Positions 52,064 through 61,700 of a stretch of DNA of 64,000 bases are shown piece by piece; positions within the stretch are counted from its first letter, which is position 1; the number at the start of each line of letters is the position of its first letter. This stretch comes from an uncultured Alistipes sp. Lineage in GTDB: Bacteria > Bacteroidota > Bacteroidia > Bacteroidales > Rikenellaceae. Made by a program: the position numbers and the translations under genes. The notes under the pieces were generated by a model, which saw only the letters and a list, made by a program, of their open reading frames with translations, had not been told where the DNA came from and did no database searches. The stretch covers positions 62,001 through 126,000 of the forward strand of contig CANQIF010000005.1 in assembly GCA_947623965.1 (NCBI GenBank), given 5' to 3'.

Positions 52064-52079
52064 CCGCCGCCCGAAAAAA

Positions 52080-52120
52080 GCCGACGGGCCGCCCGGAACG
52101 CATCCGGGCGGCCCGTCGGC
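52080..52120. terminator. Bidirectional terminator between fluC and the aldo/keto reductase
   Basis: A perfect 17-bp stem (GCCGACGGGCCGCCCGG / CCGGGCGGCCCGTCGGC) with loop AACGCAT lies between convergent genes. The minus strand continues into TTTTTTCGGG, so it should end the minus-strand operon; the plus strand continues CGTATTT. Confidence 0.85.
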
Positions 52121-52138
52121 CGTATTTCAAGCCCTCTT

Positions 52139-53272
52139 TCAGTGCGCGGGCACCGGCCGCGGCCGTTCGAAGAGGCCGGCGGCGTGCCTCAACCCGTCGA
52201 CGATGCGGAGCCGCTGCGGACAGACCGTCTCGCACCGATGACAGGCGATGCACTCCGAGGCGCGGCCGTGCCCCGCCGACGCAGCCTCGTAGGCGGCGAG
52301 CCGCTCGGCGAACGCCCGCCCGTCCGCCCCGGCGTTGCAGAGCCGCAGATCGTCCGGAATCGGGATTCTCTGCGGACAGGCCGGCAGACAGTAGCCGCAC
52401 CCCGTGCAGGGGATCGGCTGCGCCCGGGCGACGAGCTCCGCGGCCCGCTCGAGCGCGGCCCGTTCGGCCGCGCCGAGCGGCTCGAAGGGATCGAGGGCGG
52501 CGATGTTCGCCTCCAACTGCTGCAGCGACCCCATGCCGCTCAGCACCTCCGTCACCCCTTCGACCCCCGCCGCGAAGCGCAGCGCCCAGTCGGCAGGTCC
52601 CCACGTGGGCTGCACGTCGCGCAAAAGCCGCTCCGCTCCGGCCGGCAGGGCGGCGAGAAGGCCCCCTTTGAGGGGACACATGACGACGATCGGTTTGCCG
52701 TGGCGGCGGGCCGTCTCGCAGCAGGCGCGGGCGCGGATCGGCGTGTGCTCCCAGTCGAGGTAGCTCACCTGCAGCTGCACGAAATCCACCTCGGGGTGGC
52801 GCGTCAGGAGCTCATCGAGCAGCTCGGGCGTGTCGTGGAACGAGAAGCCCACCTCGTCCGCCAGCCCCTTGCGCCGCTTGCGGAGGGCGAATTCGAAGCT
52901 GCGGAACCGTTCGGCCCGGGCTGCGAAGGCGGCCGTGGCGCAGTGGACCAGATAGCGGTCGAAGCGGCGCACGCCGCACCGCTCGAGCTGCTCGGCGAAG
53001 ATCGCCTCCTGCTGCGCCTCGGATTCGAGGAGCATCGTCGGAAGCTTGTCGGTCAGCCGGAAGCGGTCGCGCGGATAGCGTTCGACCAGCGCGCGGCGCA
53101 GAGCCGCCTCGCCGTGGCCGTCGTGGTAGGTCCAGGCCGTGTCGAAGCAGTCGAAGCCCCTCCCGAGAAAGCGGTCGACCATCCGCTCCAGTTCGGCGAA
53201 GTCGATCGACGCCGGGTCCGCCGGGTCGAGCAGCGGCAGGTGCATTCCGCCGAAAGCCAGTTTTTTTTGCAT
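52139..53272 (-). CDS. Aldo/keto reductase with two 4Fe-4S motifs
   Basis: A 377-residue oxidoreductase. The ORF track extends it; the real start is ATG 53272 (MQKKLAFGGMHLPLLDPADPAS). Residues ~10-290 form the aldo/keto reductase barrel (FDCFDTAWTYHDGHGEAALRRAL with catalytic Asp/Tyr, LTDKLPTM with catalytic Lys, and FDRYLVHCATAAF). The C-terminal ~90 residues hold two 4Fe-4S ligand sets, CTGCGYCLPACP and CIACHRCETVCP. Members of this class are found in anaerobes; physiological substrates are mostly unknown. It starts 4 bp after the ECF S-component gene, so it is co-transcribed with the transporter genes and may act on the imported compound (inference). Confidence 0.88.
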   Translation of the reverse strand: MQKKLAFGGMHLPLLDPADPASIDFAELERMVDRFLGRGFDCFDTAWTYHDGHGEAALRRALVERYPRDRFRLTDKLPTMLLESEAQQEAIFAEQLERCGVRRFDRYLVHCATAAFAARAERFRSFEFALRKRRKGLADEVGFSFHDTPELLDELLTRHPEVDFVQLQVSYLDWEHTPIRARACCETARRHGKPIVVMCPLKGGLLAALPAGAERLLRDVQPTWGPADWALRFAAGVEGVTEVLSGMGSLQQLEANIAALDPFEPLGAAERAALERAAELVARAQPIPCTGCGYCLPACPQRIPIPDDLRLCNAGADGRAFAERLAAYEAASAGHGRASECIACHRCETVCPQRLRIVDGLRHAAGLFERPRPVPAH

Positions 53273-53276
53273 GGCG

Positions 53277-53789
53277 TCAGCGTTTCGACAGGCGGTCGAT
53301 GAGGAGCCATCCGCCGGCGATCTGCAGCAGCATACCCGGCAGGCCGAGCCGGAAATCCTGCACGGCGGCGGCCAGCGACCCCGTCCAGCCCCACTCGAAG
53401 AGGCCGCCGAGCAGCTGGTAGCCCGCCACGACGGCCGCGACGAGCGCGATCGAGACCCGCTGGAAGCGGGCGGCGGCCCCGGCGGCCAGCGCCGCCAGCA
53501 CGAGCGACTTGACGAGGATCGGGGGCAGCGCGGCGAGGGCCGGCATGCCGAAGAGGAGGGCATTGGCGACCGGCGAGCAGAGGGCCGTGAGGAGGCCGAC
53601 GCGCCAGCCGTACCCATAGGCGGCCGCAAGCGTGAAGAAGTAGATCGGCAGCAGCCGCTGCCCGCCCAGCGGCAGGAGGTGGCAAAGCTGCGGCAGGGCG
53701 ATGTTGCCCAGCACGAAGAGGGCCGCCACGGCATAGGTCTTCACCCGGCCGTAGGGCAGCGAACGGAATTTGACGGTGGTTGTTTGCAT
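53277..53789 (-). CDS. ECF transporter S component
   Basis: A 170-residue integral membrane substrate-binding subunit, six predicted helices (VAALFVLGNIALPQLCHLL, YFFTLAAAYGYGWRVGLLTALCSPVANALLFG, VLAALAAGAAARF, VALVAAVVAGYQLLGGL and others). I use ATG 53789 (MQTTTVKFRSLPYGRVKTY). The alternation of helices and the AYGYGWRVGLLTAL / SPVANALLFGMPALAALPPILVKS segments fit vitamin or cofactor S components. No A-type ATPase genes are next to it; a shared EcfAAT module elsewhere is required. Substrate unknown; the adjacent TonB receptor suggests a vitamin-like compound. Confidence 0.78.
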   Translation of the reverse strand: MQTTTVKFRSLPYGRVKTYAVAALFVLGNIALPQLCHLLPLGGQRLLPIYFFTLAAAYGYGWRVGLLTALCSPVANALLFGMPALAALPPILVKSLVLAALAAGAAARFQRVSIALVAAVVAGYQLLGGLFEWGWTGSLAAAVQDFRLGLPGMLLQIAGGWLLIDRLSKR

Positions 53790-53800
53790 AAAGCGGTTAT

Positions 53801-56260
53801 TTAGTTGAAATGAACGTTCACTCCGCCCAGCGCCGTGAGGCGGGGCATGGGATAGCCGGCGAGAATCTCGTAGCGCTGCGCGAGCAGGTTCTCGCCGCGG
53901 ACGAAGAGGTCGAGGCGGCGCGAGCAGCGGAACGTGAGCCGCGCATTCCACAGCACGAAGCCCTCCCGCCGCACGGGGTCGGTCTGCGTCAGCAGCCCGC
54001 GGACGAGCTGCAGGCCGGTCGTTCCGCTCCACCGCCTCCCTGCAAAATCAATACCGAACCACCCCTTGTGTTCGGGAGCCGCGACGACCGGGTATTTCAT
54101 CCGCAGCCGGCTGTAGTTGGCCGAGAGGACGACGCTGCGGCCGATGCGCCACCGCACTTCGGCCTCGAAGCCGCGGTTCAGCACGCGCCCCGTGTTGGCG
54201 TAGCGGCTGCGCCCCTCGTAGGGGAGCAGGACGATGCGGTTGTCGCCCCGGATGAGGTAGAGGTTGATGTTGCACGCAAGGCGCCCCTCCGCGAAGCGCT
54301 GCGAGAAGGCGAGCTCGTAATTCACGAGCCGTTCGGCCTTCAGATCGGGATTCTGCGGCGGGAACATGTACATCTCGCGGATCGTCGGGAAGCGGAACCC
54401 CTTGGCGACGGTCGCCTTGAGCCACCCCTCGCGGAAGAGGCGCAGCGAGAGGCCGCCCTGCGGCACCCACTCCGTCCCGGCCTGCGAGTGGCGGTCGAAG
54501 CGGATCCCGGCATCGAGCGTCAGCCGGCGGCCGAGCTGCTGGCGGCAGTCGATGTAGCCGGCCGTCTCGTGCATCCGTTTGTCGGCCAATTGCTTGTCCG
54601 GCCTGCCGTCGATGTATCGGTTGCAGGCCCGGCCGCCGAAGCGCTGGAAGTCGAACCCCGCCGTGAGGCGGTTTCCCCGGAAGAGCGAGAAGGTCTGGTA
54701 GAGCGAGAGGCCCTCCATGCGGTCGCGCGAGCGGAAGCGGTAGTCGGCAGGCTCCCCGCCCGGGGCGTAGCCGTCGTCGATGCGGTGGAGCCCCCAGTTG
54801 CAGTAGAGGGTCGCGGCGCCCGAGGTGGCGCCGTAGTCGTTGCGCAGCGTCACCGAGCCGCGGCCCCGCACGATGCGCGCGTCGTTGTCGAGGAGCGGCG
54901 CCGTGACGGGGCCCGGGTTCGAGGCGTCGAAGCCGGTCAGGTTCAGATCGACCGCCGCCTCCCAGGCCCGGCCGATCCGGCAGCCGAGCTTGGCGAAACC
55001 GCCGCGCTGCCGGAACCCCAAGTCGGGCCGGTGGCCGTCGGTGCGGTCGAAAGAGGCGGTGACGACGCCCGAGAGGCGTCCCCGGCGGAAGCGGGCCGCG
55101 GCCGCCCCCTCGAACGAACCGTAGGAGCCGCCGGCCGCATGCAGGTCGAGGGCGAAACCCTCCCGCTCCATGCGGCGCGTGACGATGTTCACGACGCCCC
55201 CCGCGGCATTCGTGCCGTAGAGCACCGAGGCGGGGCCGCGCACCACCTCGACCCGCTCGGCCAGCATCGACTGGCAGGCGTCGGCGATCGGATGGCCCAT
55301 GAGCCCCATGTACTGGGGCTGGCCGTCGATGAGGACGAGGACCCCGGTGGTCGGCGAGCCGCCGATGCCGCGCACCGACATGCCCCCGGCTGCCCCCGTC
55401 GAGACGCCGTAGCCCATCACCCCGCGCCCCGTGACGAAAAGGCCGGGAACCTGCTCCGTGAGGGTCGGCAGCAGCGACGGCCGTTCCGCGGCGTCGATGC
55501 GGCGGCGTCCGACGACCGAGACGGTCATCGGCAGCAGCCGCGGATCGACCGCCTGGCGCGCCCCCGTCACGACGACCCCTTCGATCGGATGCGGCGAAAG
55601 CCCCGGCAGCGAATCCGCCGCCGAGGAAGAGGCGGGCGGAGCGGCGAAGGCCGCGGAGGCGGCGGGGAGAGCTGCTGCAGCGGGAAGGGCTGACGCAGTA
55701 GGAAGAGTTGCCGCGGCGGGAAGAGCTGCCGCGGGGAGGATCGCTGCAGGATGCGTTGCCGCAGCGGCGTTCCGGCCTGGGTTCGCCGCCCGCCCCGGCA
55801 CCACCCCGCCTAACAGCAGCCCGACGACGCAGGCCGTCCGTCCGGTCGTACGGGCCAGGCCGCGGACAAAGTCGCGGATCAGGGGCAGACATTCGGCCGC
55901 CGTGCGGGCGCCGGCGCAGCGCGATTCGAGCGGGCAGGGGCCCGTGCGGTCACGGTTCTCGATGCAGGGCGTACAGGTGCCGCAGGTCAGCTCCACGGGA
56001 GCGTCGCGCAGCAGAGCGAGGGCTTCGCGGCTGACGACTTCGGCATGGAGCCGCCGCACGCCGCCCAGGATAAGCAGCGCCGCAGCCCCTTTGCCGATCA
56101 CCTTGTCGGCCACCTCGGCGCCGCGCAGCAATTCGGGTTCGCGCTCCAGCAGGTCGTAGAGGTCGGCCACGCCGCGGCGCGTGCAGGTCCGGAGCCGTTC
56201 GCCGTTGCGGATCACGCACGAATAGCCCCCTTCGTGTAACATTCGGATCAATTCTTGCAT
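53801..56260 (-). CDS. DUF1893 domain fused to a TonB-dependent receptor
   Basis: One 819-codon frame joins two parts that are normally separate. Residues 1-~125 are DUF1893-like (MQELIRMLHEGGYSCVIRNGERLRTCTRRGVADLYDLL, KVIGKGAAALLILGGV, CGTCTPCIENRDRTGPCPLESRC). Then comes FVRGLARTTGRTACVVGLLLGGVVPGRAA, which looks like an internal signal peptide, an Ala/Pro repeat linker (~155-215), and a TonB-dependent receptor from ~225: plug (IEGVVVTGARQAVDPRLLPMTVSVVG, VLIDGQPQYMG, VEVVRGPASVLYGTNAAGGVVNIVTR) and barrel ending FN. Either translation starts inside to give a receptor (no ATG/GTG is seen just before the signal), or the fusion is real. It is 11 bp upstream of the ECF S gene. BtuB-like receptors carry cobalamin or siderophores; substrate unknown. 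Confidence 0.82.
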   Translation of the reverse strand: MQELIRMLHEGGYSCVIRNGERLRTCTRRGVADLYDLLEREPELLRGAEVADKVIGKGAAALLILGGVRRLHAEVVSREALALLRDAPVELTCGTCTPCIENRDRTGPCPLESRCAGARTAAECLPLIRDFVRGLARTTGRTACVVGLLLGGVVPGRAANPGRNAAAATHPAAILPAAALPAAATLPTASALPAAAALPAASAAFAAPPASSSAADSLPGLSPHPIEGVVVTGARQAVDPRLLPMTVSVVGRRRIDAAERPSLLPTLTEQVPGLFVTGRGVMGYGVSTGAAGGMSVRGIGGSPTTGVLVLIDGQPQYMGLMGHPIADACQSMLAERVEVVRGPASVLYGTNAAGGVVNIVTRRMEREGFALDLHAAGGSYGSFEGAAAARFRRGRLSGVVTASFDRTDGHRPDLGFRQRGGFAKLGCRIGRAWEAAVDLNLTGFDASNPGPVTAPLLDNDARIVRGRGSVTLRNDYGATSGAATLYCNWGLHRIDDGYAPGGEPADYRFRSRDRMEGLSLYQTFSLFRGNRLTAGFDFQRFGGRACNRYIDGRPDKQLADKRMHETAGYIDCRQQLGRRLTLDAGIRFDRHSQAGTEWVPQGGLSLRLFREGWLKATVAKGFRFPTIREMYMFPPQNPDLKAERLVNYELAFSQRFAEGRLACNINLYLIRGDNRIVLLPYEGRSRYANTGRVLNRGFEAEVRWRIGRSVVLSANYSRLRMKYPVVAAPEHKGWFGIDFAGRRWSGTTGLQLVRGLLTQTDPVRREGFVLWNARLTFRCSRRLDLFVRGENLLAQRYEILAGYPMPRLTALGGVNVHFN

Positions 56261-56554
56261 GGGTCTATTTTCTGGTTGCGAACCCTTTGATGCAAAAAGG
56301 ATGCCGCGGCCGGCAGGGGCCGGGCGGCGCGGCCTCCCCGCCGCCCCGAAAAAAAAGATCCGCCGCCGCGTCGCAAAAGCCCTTTCGCGTCGTATCTTTG
56401 TCCCCGCGCTTTCGCGCCCGACGCAGCCCGAACCGCCTTCTGCACGCTGCGTCCGCTTTTTCCCCTTTTCCGATCACGTTCGATCCGCCGCGGCCATTCC
56501 GCACCGGAAGCGTGCGCGGCCCGCCCCTTTTCACCTTTTTTACCTTTTTTTATC
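56261..56554. other. Divergent gap between the receptor operon and the small lipoprotein
   Basis: No gene seen. GC-rich inverted repeats (GGGGCCGGGCGGCGCGGCC) lie around 56318-56340. A TATCTTTG box for the plus strand is at 56393-56400. No minus-strand TAnnTTTG box was found for the receptor operon. Confidence 0.5.
56393..56400 (+). promoter_or_regulatory. -7 box (TATCTTTG) for the small lipoprotein
   Basis: An exact TAnnTTTG match about 155 bases before the ATG at 56555. The leader between is pyrimidine-rich. No TTG at the -33 distance was seen. Confidence 0.45.
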
Positions 56555-57133
56555 ATGTACAAGCCCTTTTTGCTGCTCCTCGCCCTCGCGGCGGGAGCCT
56601 GCGCTCCGCTGCGCAACACCCGGACAGAGGAGCGCCAGACCCTGCTTCTCCGCGATTCGACCTTCGACCGCCTGCTTCGCCGCGAAGCCGACCGCTGCAC
56701 AGGAACGCTGCGGCAGATCGTCGTGGAGTACGCCCCGCCGGCCGCGGAACCCGCATCCACCGCGAATCCGGGACGTACCGCGAACCCCGTCGATCCCGTG
56801 CCCCTGGCGGCCGCCCCGACAGCTGCTCCATCCGCCGGGCCGATCACCGGGTCAACCGCCGGGTCAACCGCCGGACCCGCCGCTTCGGCCATGGCACCCA
56901 CCTCCGGCGCCCCCGCCGTCCGGCGGATCATCCGCACAGAACTTACCCTGCAGCGCGACCGCACGACCGCGACGGACAGCCTCGCCCGCAGCCGCACCGA
57001 CACCGAACTGCAGCAGGCGAGCGACCGGCGGCTCCGCGAACGCCCCTCGGGCACGGCGGTCTGGCTCCGGCGAGGCGCCCTGCTCGCCCTGCTCCTGACG
57101 GCGGGCCTGCTGCTCCGGCGTCTGCGGCGCTGA
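56555..57133 (+). CDS. Small lipoprotein with a C-terminal membrane helix
   Basis: I do not recognise this 192-residue protein. It has a lipoprotein signal (MYKPFLLLLALAAGAC, lipobox AAGAC), a charged segment (RNTRTEERQTLLLRDSTFDRLLRREADRC), an Ala/Pro/Thr low-complexity linker (about 65-125), another charged stretch rich in Arg/Asp/Ser/Thr (RTELTLQRDRTTATDSLARSRTDTELQ), and one transmembrane helix near the C-terminus (GALLALLLTAGLLLRRLRR). Lipid anchor plus C-terminal helix recall spanin-like topology, but the order is reversed relative to classical spanins and no lysis genes are near. Monocistronic with its own promoter. Confidence 0.6.
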   Translation: MYKPFLLLLALAAGACAPLRNTRTEERQTLLLRDSTFDRLLRREADRCTGTLRQIVVEYAPPAAEPASTANPGRTANPVDPVPLAAAPTAAPSAGPITGSTAGSTAGPAASAMAPTSGAPAVRRIIRTELTLQRDRTTATDSLARSRTDTELQQASDRRLRERPSGTAVWLRRGALLALLLTAGLLLRRLRR

Positions 57134-57167
57134 CCCGCCCCGGCAGCGGCACAGTTCCCAGCAGCAC

Positions 57168-57220
57168 CCCAAAAAACACGACGGCGGGCCCCCGATCCGA
57201 AGACCGGGAGCCCGCCGTCG
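57168..57220 (-). terminator. Terminator of the RND efflux operon
   Basis: An 11-bp stem (CGACGGCGGGC / GCCCGCCGTCG); on the minus strand it is followed by TGTTTTTTGGGG, 22 bp beyond the TolC-like stop. Confidence 0.8.
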
Positions 57221-57242
57221 CCGTGCGCCGTGCAGCGTCGGA

Positions 57243-58724
57243 TCAATCGATCCGCCCCACCGCCCTGCGGTACTCCAACAGCCGCACATACCGGGCCGTC
57301 TGCGCCTCGACCCGCTGCTGCTGCGCCTGCTGCCAGAGGGCCTGCGCCTCCAGATAGTCCGAGAGGGTCTCGAACCCCGCCTCGTAGCGGCGGCGGCTCG
57401 CCCGCAGGTGCTCATCGGCCGAGCGGACCTCCGCCTCGGCGAGCCGCACCTCGAGCTGCGCCTCCTCCAGGTTGTCGGCAGCGCGCGCCGCCTCCAATTC
57501 CAGCAGCTCGCAGGCATCCTCGCGCTCGGCGCGGAACTGCTCGAAACGCGCCTCGGCCGCCCGCACCCGGTTCGTGTGGCGCCCGAAGTGGAAGAGCGGC
57601 ACCGAGAGCCGCACCCCCGCGAGGAAGGACCAGCCGTGCAGCACCGTGCCGCCGTTCAGTCCGAGCCCTCCGAGGTAGCCGTAGCGCCCCACCAGCGCCA
57701 CCTGCGGCCGCCGCTCGGCCCGGGTCAGCTCCACCTGCCGGCGCTGCAGCTCGTACTGCGCGTCGAGCATCCGCAGCTCGGGCCGGTCCGCGATGCCGGT
57801 CGCCCCGGGCCCCGCCTCCTCCGCTTCGGGCAGCGACCCCTCGACCGCGAGGCTGTCGGTCAGCGGCCGGCCGATGCACCGGTTGAGATACATCGCGGCG
57901 AGCCGCCGGGCATGGGCGCTCCGCAGCAGGTTCCGCTCGCTCTCGCGGTACTTGACCTCCACCTTCAGCACCTCGCTCCGGGGCTTCATCCCCTCGCGGA
58001 AGGCGCGCTGCACGCTCCGCTGCAACTCGCCGAGCAGCGCATGGGCGGCCTCGGCCACCTTGCAAAGCTCCTGCGCCCGGACCACATCGGCATAGGCGCG
58101 GCTCGTCTCCACGACGGTCTCCGCCTCGCTCCGGCGCCGGTTTTCGAGCGCCAGCCGGTAAGCCGAGCCGGCCATCCGATACCCTGTGCGGACCTTGCCG
58201 CCGAGGTAGAGCGGCTGCTCGAGCTGCACCCCGCCGCCGTAGAGCCATCCCAGGTCGTAGTTCAGGTCGAGCCCCGGGAAATAGGCCGAAGCCCCCGTCG
58301 GCACGCCGTCCGCCCCGACGACGGGCAGCATGCCGCCCGCGATGCCGATCCGGCCGTCGGTCGTGCCGTAGAGCGCCGTGCCGCTCGCTCCCAACGAGGG
58401 GAAGAGGAGGGCTCGGGCGCTCCGCAGCTCGAAGCGCTGCGCCTCGACCTGCCGGTCGGCAGCCTGCAGCCGGCGGTTGTTCGCCCGCGCCAGCTCGACG
58501 CAACGGTCGAGCGTCAGCGGCGCTGCGGACGGCAGCGGAGCGGACGGCAGCGGAGCCGGCTTCGATACCGGCTGCTCGGAGCGCTCCATTTCCGCCAAAG
58601 GCCTCTTCTGCGCCGGCTCCGCCGGTTCCGAGAAAGAGGGCCGCACGGACTGCGCCGTCTGCGCCGCCGCGCCGCCGGCTCCCGCCGCAAGGGCGCAAAG
58701 CAGCAAGAGAGTGATTCGTTTCAT
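57243..58724 (-). CDS. TolC-family outer-membrane efflux protein
   Basis: The outer-membrane channel of the tripartite pump. I use ATG 58724 (MKRITLLLLCALAAGAGGAAAQ, signal peptide), because it overlaps the RND stop codon by ATGA; an upstream Met at 58733 is possible. The mature protein is about 470 residues. A Ser/Pro/Glu-rich leader (~25-70) precedes the first OEP repeat (LTLDRCVELARANNRRLQAADRQVEAQRFELRSARALLFPSLGASGTALYG); the second repeat ends in the usual FHFGRHTNRVRAAEARFEQFRAEREDACELLELEAARA. The C-terminal RRYEAGFETLSDYLEAQALWQQAQQQRVEAQTARYVRLLEYRRAVGR is also typical. Last gene of the operon. Confidence 0.93.
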   Translation of the reverse strand: MKRITLLLLCALAAGAGGAAAQTAQSVRPSFSEPAEPAQKRPLAEMERSEQPVSKPAPLPSAPLPSAAPLTLDRCVELARANNRRLQAADRQVEAQRFELRSARALLFPSLGASGTALYGTTDGRIGIAGGMLPVVGADGVPTGASAYFPGLDLNYDLGWLYGGGVQLEQPLYLGGKVRTGYRMAGSAYRLALENRRRSEAETVVETSRAYADVVRAQELCKVAEAAHALLGELQRSVQRAFREGMKPRSEVLKVEVKYRESERNLLRSAHARRLAAMYLNRCIGRPLTDSLAVEGSLPEAEEAGPGATGIADRPELRMLDAQYELQRRQVELTRAERRPQVALVGRYGYLGGLGLNGGTVLHGWSFLAGVRLSVPLFHFGRHTNRVRAAEARFEQFRAEREDACELLELEAARAADNLEEAQLEVRLAEAEVRSADEHLRASRRRYEAGFETLSDYLEAQALWQQAQQQRVEAQTARYVRLLEYRRAVGRID

Positions 58725-61700
58725 CGTTTCCATTCGATTTTGAAAAACAGGGCGTAGAGCACCGGCAGGAAGAGCAGCGTGGCGAAAGTCGAGAAGAGCA
58801 GGCCGCCCATGATCGTCGCCGCCATCGAGCCGAACATGGCATCCGTCAGCAGCGGGATCATTCCCAGGATGGTCGTCAGCGAGGCCATCATCACCGGCCG
58901 CAGCCGGCTTTCGGCCCCCGCGACGAGCGCTTCGGCCGGCTCCTCGCCCGCGGCGATGCGGGCGTCGATCTCGTCCATGAGGACGATGCAGTTCTTCATC
59001 ATCATGCCGATGAGCCCCAGCGTGCCGACCACGGCGCAGAAGGTGAAGGTCTTGCCCGTGAGGAGCATCGCCCCCACCACGCCGACGAACAGCAGCGGCA
59101 GGCAGCAGAGCACGACGGCCGGTTTGCGGTAGTCGCCGAAGAGGAGGATCAACACGGCGATCATGAGGACGATGCTGAGCGGGAAATTCTTGAACAGATA
59201 GCGCATCGTCTTCGTGCTGGCCCCCCGCTCGCCCTCCCACGTGAGGCGGTAGCCGGCCGGAAGGGGCAGCCGCTCGATCCGCGCGGCGACGGCCTGCCGC
59301 GCCGCCTCGGTCTCGAAGCCGGGGGCGGGCGAACACATCACGCGCTGCGTGCGCTGCCCGTTGAAGCGCGGCACGACGGGGCTCTCCCACCGCACGTCGA
59401 CGCCGCGGCTCACCGTGGCGAGAGGATGGCTCTGCAGCGCCTCGCCGATCAGCGCCTCCCGGTCCACGCTCCCCGACCGCAGCTGCAGGAGGGTCTCCTC
59501 GTCGAGCAGCCCGACGATCGAGGGGATCATCGGGAAGACGGGGACATTCTCCAGGTTGTCGATCGGCGCGCCGTCGCTCCGCCGGCACTTGAGGTAGATC
59601 GTCTGCTTGCGGACCCCGTCGTAGAACGAGCTGACGGGAATCCCGCCGGTCGCGGCCAGCAGCGAGGTGCTCACGTTGCTGCGGCTGATCCCCGCGCGGC
59701 GGGCCGCCGGCTGGTCGTAGTCCACCTCCAACAGGGGCACCTCGGGCTCCCAGTCGGTCGTGACGAGCATCACCTCCGGGGTCCGCTCCATGATGCGGCG
59801 GGCGCTGTCGGCCAGCCGGTGCAGCACGGCGGGATCGGGGCCCGTGAACTGCGCCTCGATCGGGTACTTCTTGAACATGAGGTTGTAGCGCTTCAGCTTG
59901 ACGTAGGCATCGGGATAGCGGCGCGTCAGTTCGCACTGGATGGCGTCGATGTTCGCTTCGAGCTCCTCGGGCGAGTGGAAATCGACGATCAGCTCGCCGT
60001 AGGAGAGCGACGGGTTGGCCACACTGCGCACGAGGTTGTAGCGCGCGGGCGTGCCGCCGAGCGAGGCGGTGACGGCCCGCACCTCGGGGCGCGTGTGCAG
60101 ATAGGCGCTGATCTCGGCCAGATCGGCCGCGACGCGCGTCGAGTTGGTCCCTTCGGGCAGCTTGTACTCCATGTAGAGCTGGTCGTAGACCATATCGGGG
60201 AAGAAGCCCTGGCGCATGAAGCGGTAGCCCCAGGCGCTCGCGGCGGCCAGCACGACGGCCGCGGCGACCGACGCGATCCGGTGGCGGAGGGCGAAGCGGA
60301 GGGCGGACCGCAGCCAGCGGTAGGCCCGGCCGTCATAGCCCGCGGCGGCGCCCGGCGTCCGGGGCCCCTTCAGCAGGTGGTCGGCCATGAGGGGCACGTG
60401 GACGAGGGCCAGCACCCAGCTGAGCAGCAGCGAGACGAGAAGCACGATGAAAAGATCGCGGATGTAGATGCCCGCCGTGTCGGGCGAGAGGTAGATCGGC
60501 AGGAAGGCCAGCACGGCGATGAGCGTGGCGCCGAGCAGCGGCAGGGCCGTCTTGCGGCCGATGGCGGTCATGGCCTCGCGCCGCGGCTTGCCGGCATCGA
60601 GATCGACTAAGATGCCGTCGACGATGACGATGGCGTTATCGACCAGCATGCCCATCGCCAGGATGAACGAGGCGAGCGAGACGCGCTGCATCGTCCCGTC
60701 GAAGAGCCCCAGCAGGAGGAACGAGCCGACGACGATCGTCGCGAGGCTGGTGCCGATGATGACGCCGCTGCGGAATCCCATCGAGAGCATGAGGATCGCG
60801 ACGACGATCGCGACCGACTCGATGAGGTTCAGGAAGAAGCTCTTCAGGGCGTCGGTCACGCGTTCGGGCTGGTAGAAGACCCGGTGGAAGTCCACCCCGG
60901 CCGGGAAGCGTTCGGCCTGCAGCGCATGGAGCCGGCGCTCGACCGCAGCCCCCACCTTCACGATGTCGGTGCCCGACTCGGCGGCGACGAGGATGCCGAG
61001 GGCCCGCGCCCCCTCGTAGAGCAGCGCCTGCCGCACGGGGCTCTCGTAGCCCTGCTCGATGCGGGCGATGTCGCCCAGACGCAGCTGGTCCTGCTCGTGG
61101 CCCTGCACGATGAGGGCCCCGATCTGCTCCTCGGTGCGGAAACGGTCGGCCACCGCCACGCGGATGCGGTCGGCGCCGTTGTCGTAATAGCCGGCGTAGA
61201 GGGTTTTGTTCTGCCCCTCGAGCGTCGAGAGAATCTCGGCGAGCGAGACGCCGAGGGTCGCCATCCGCTCGGGTTCGAGGGCGATGTCGATGCTCTCGTC
61301 GCGGCGGCCGTAGAGCTCGACCCGTGCGACTCCCTCCAGGTCGGTCAGCTCGCGCCGCACGAGCTCGGCGTAGTCGGTCAGCTCGCGCTCCGTGAGGCCA
61401 TCGCCCGTCAGGGCGTAGAACATGCCGTAGACGAGCGAGAAATCCTCCTTGACCACGGCCGAGGCGCCGGCCGGCAGCCGCACGTCCGAGACCTTGCGCC
61501 GCAGGCGGTCCCACGCCTGCTCGACTTCGCTGTCGGGGGTCGTCGTGAGCAGCTCGACCTGGATGAGCGTCAGGTCGTTGTAGGAGTAGCTGACGAGGTT
61601 GTCGATGCCGCCCATCGAGCGGATCGCCTTTTCGAGCGGATCCGTCACTTCGAGCTCGACCTGGTGGGCCGAGGCGCCGGGATAGGTCGCCACGACCATC

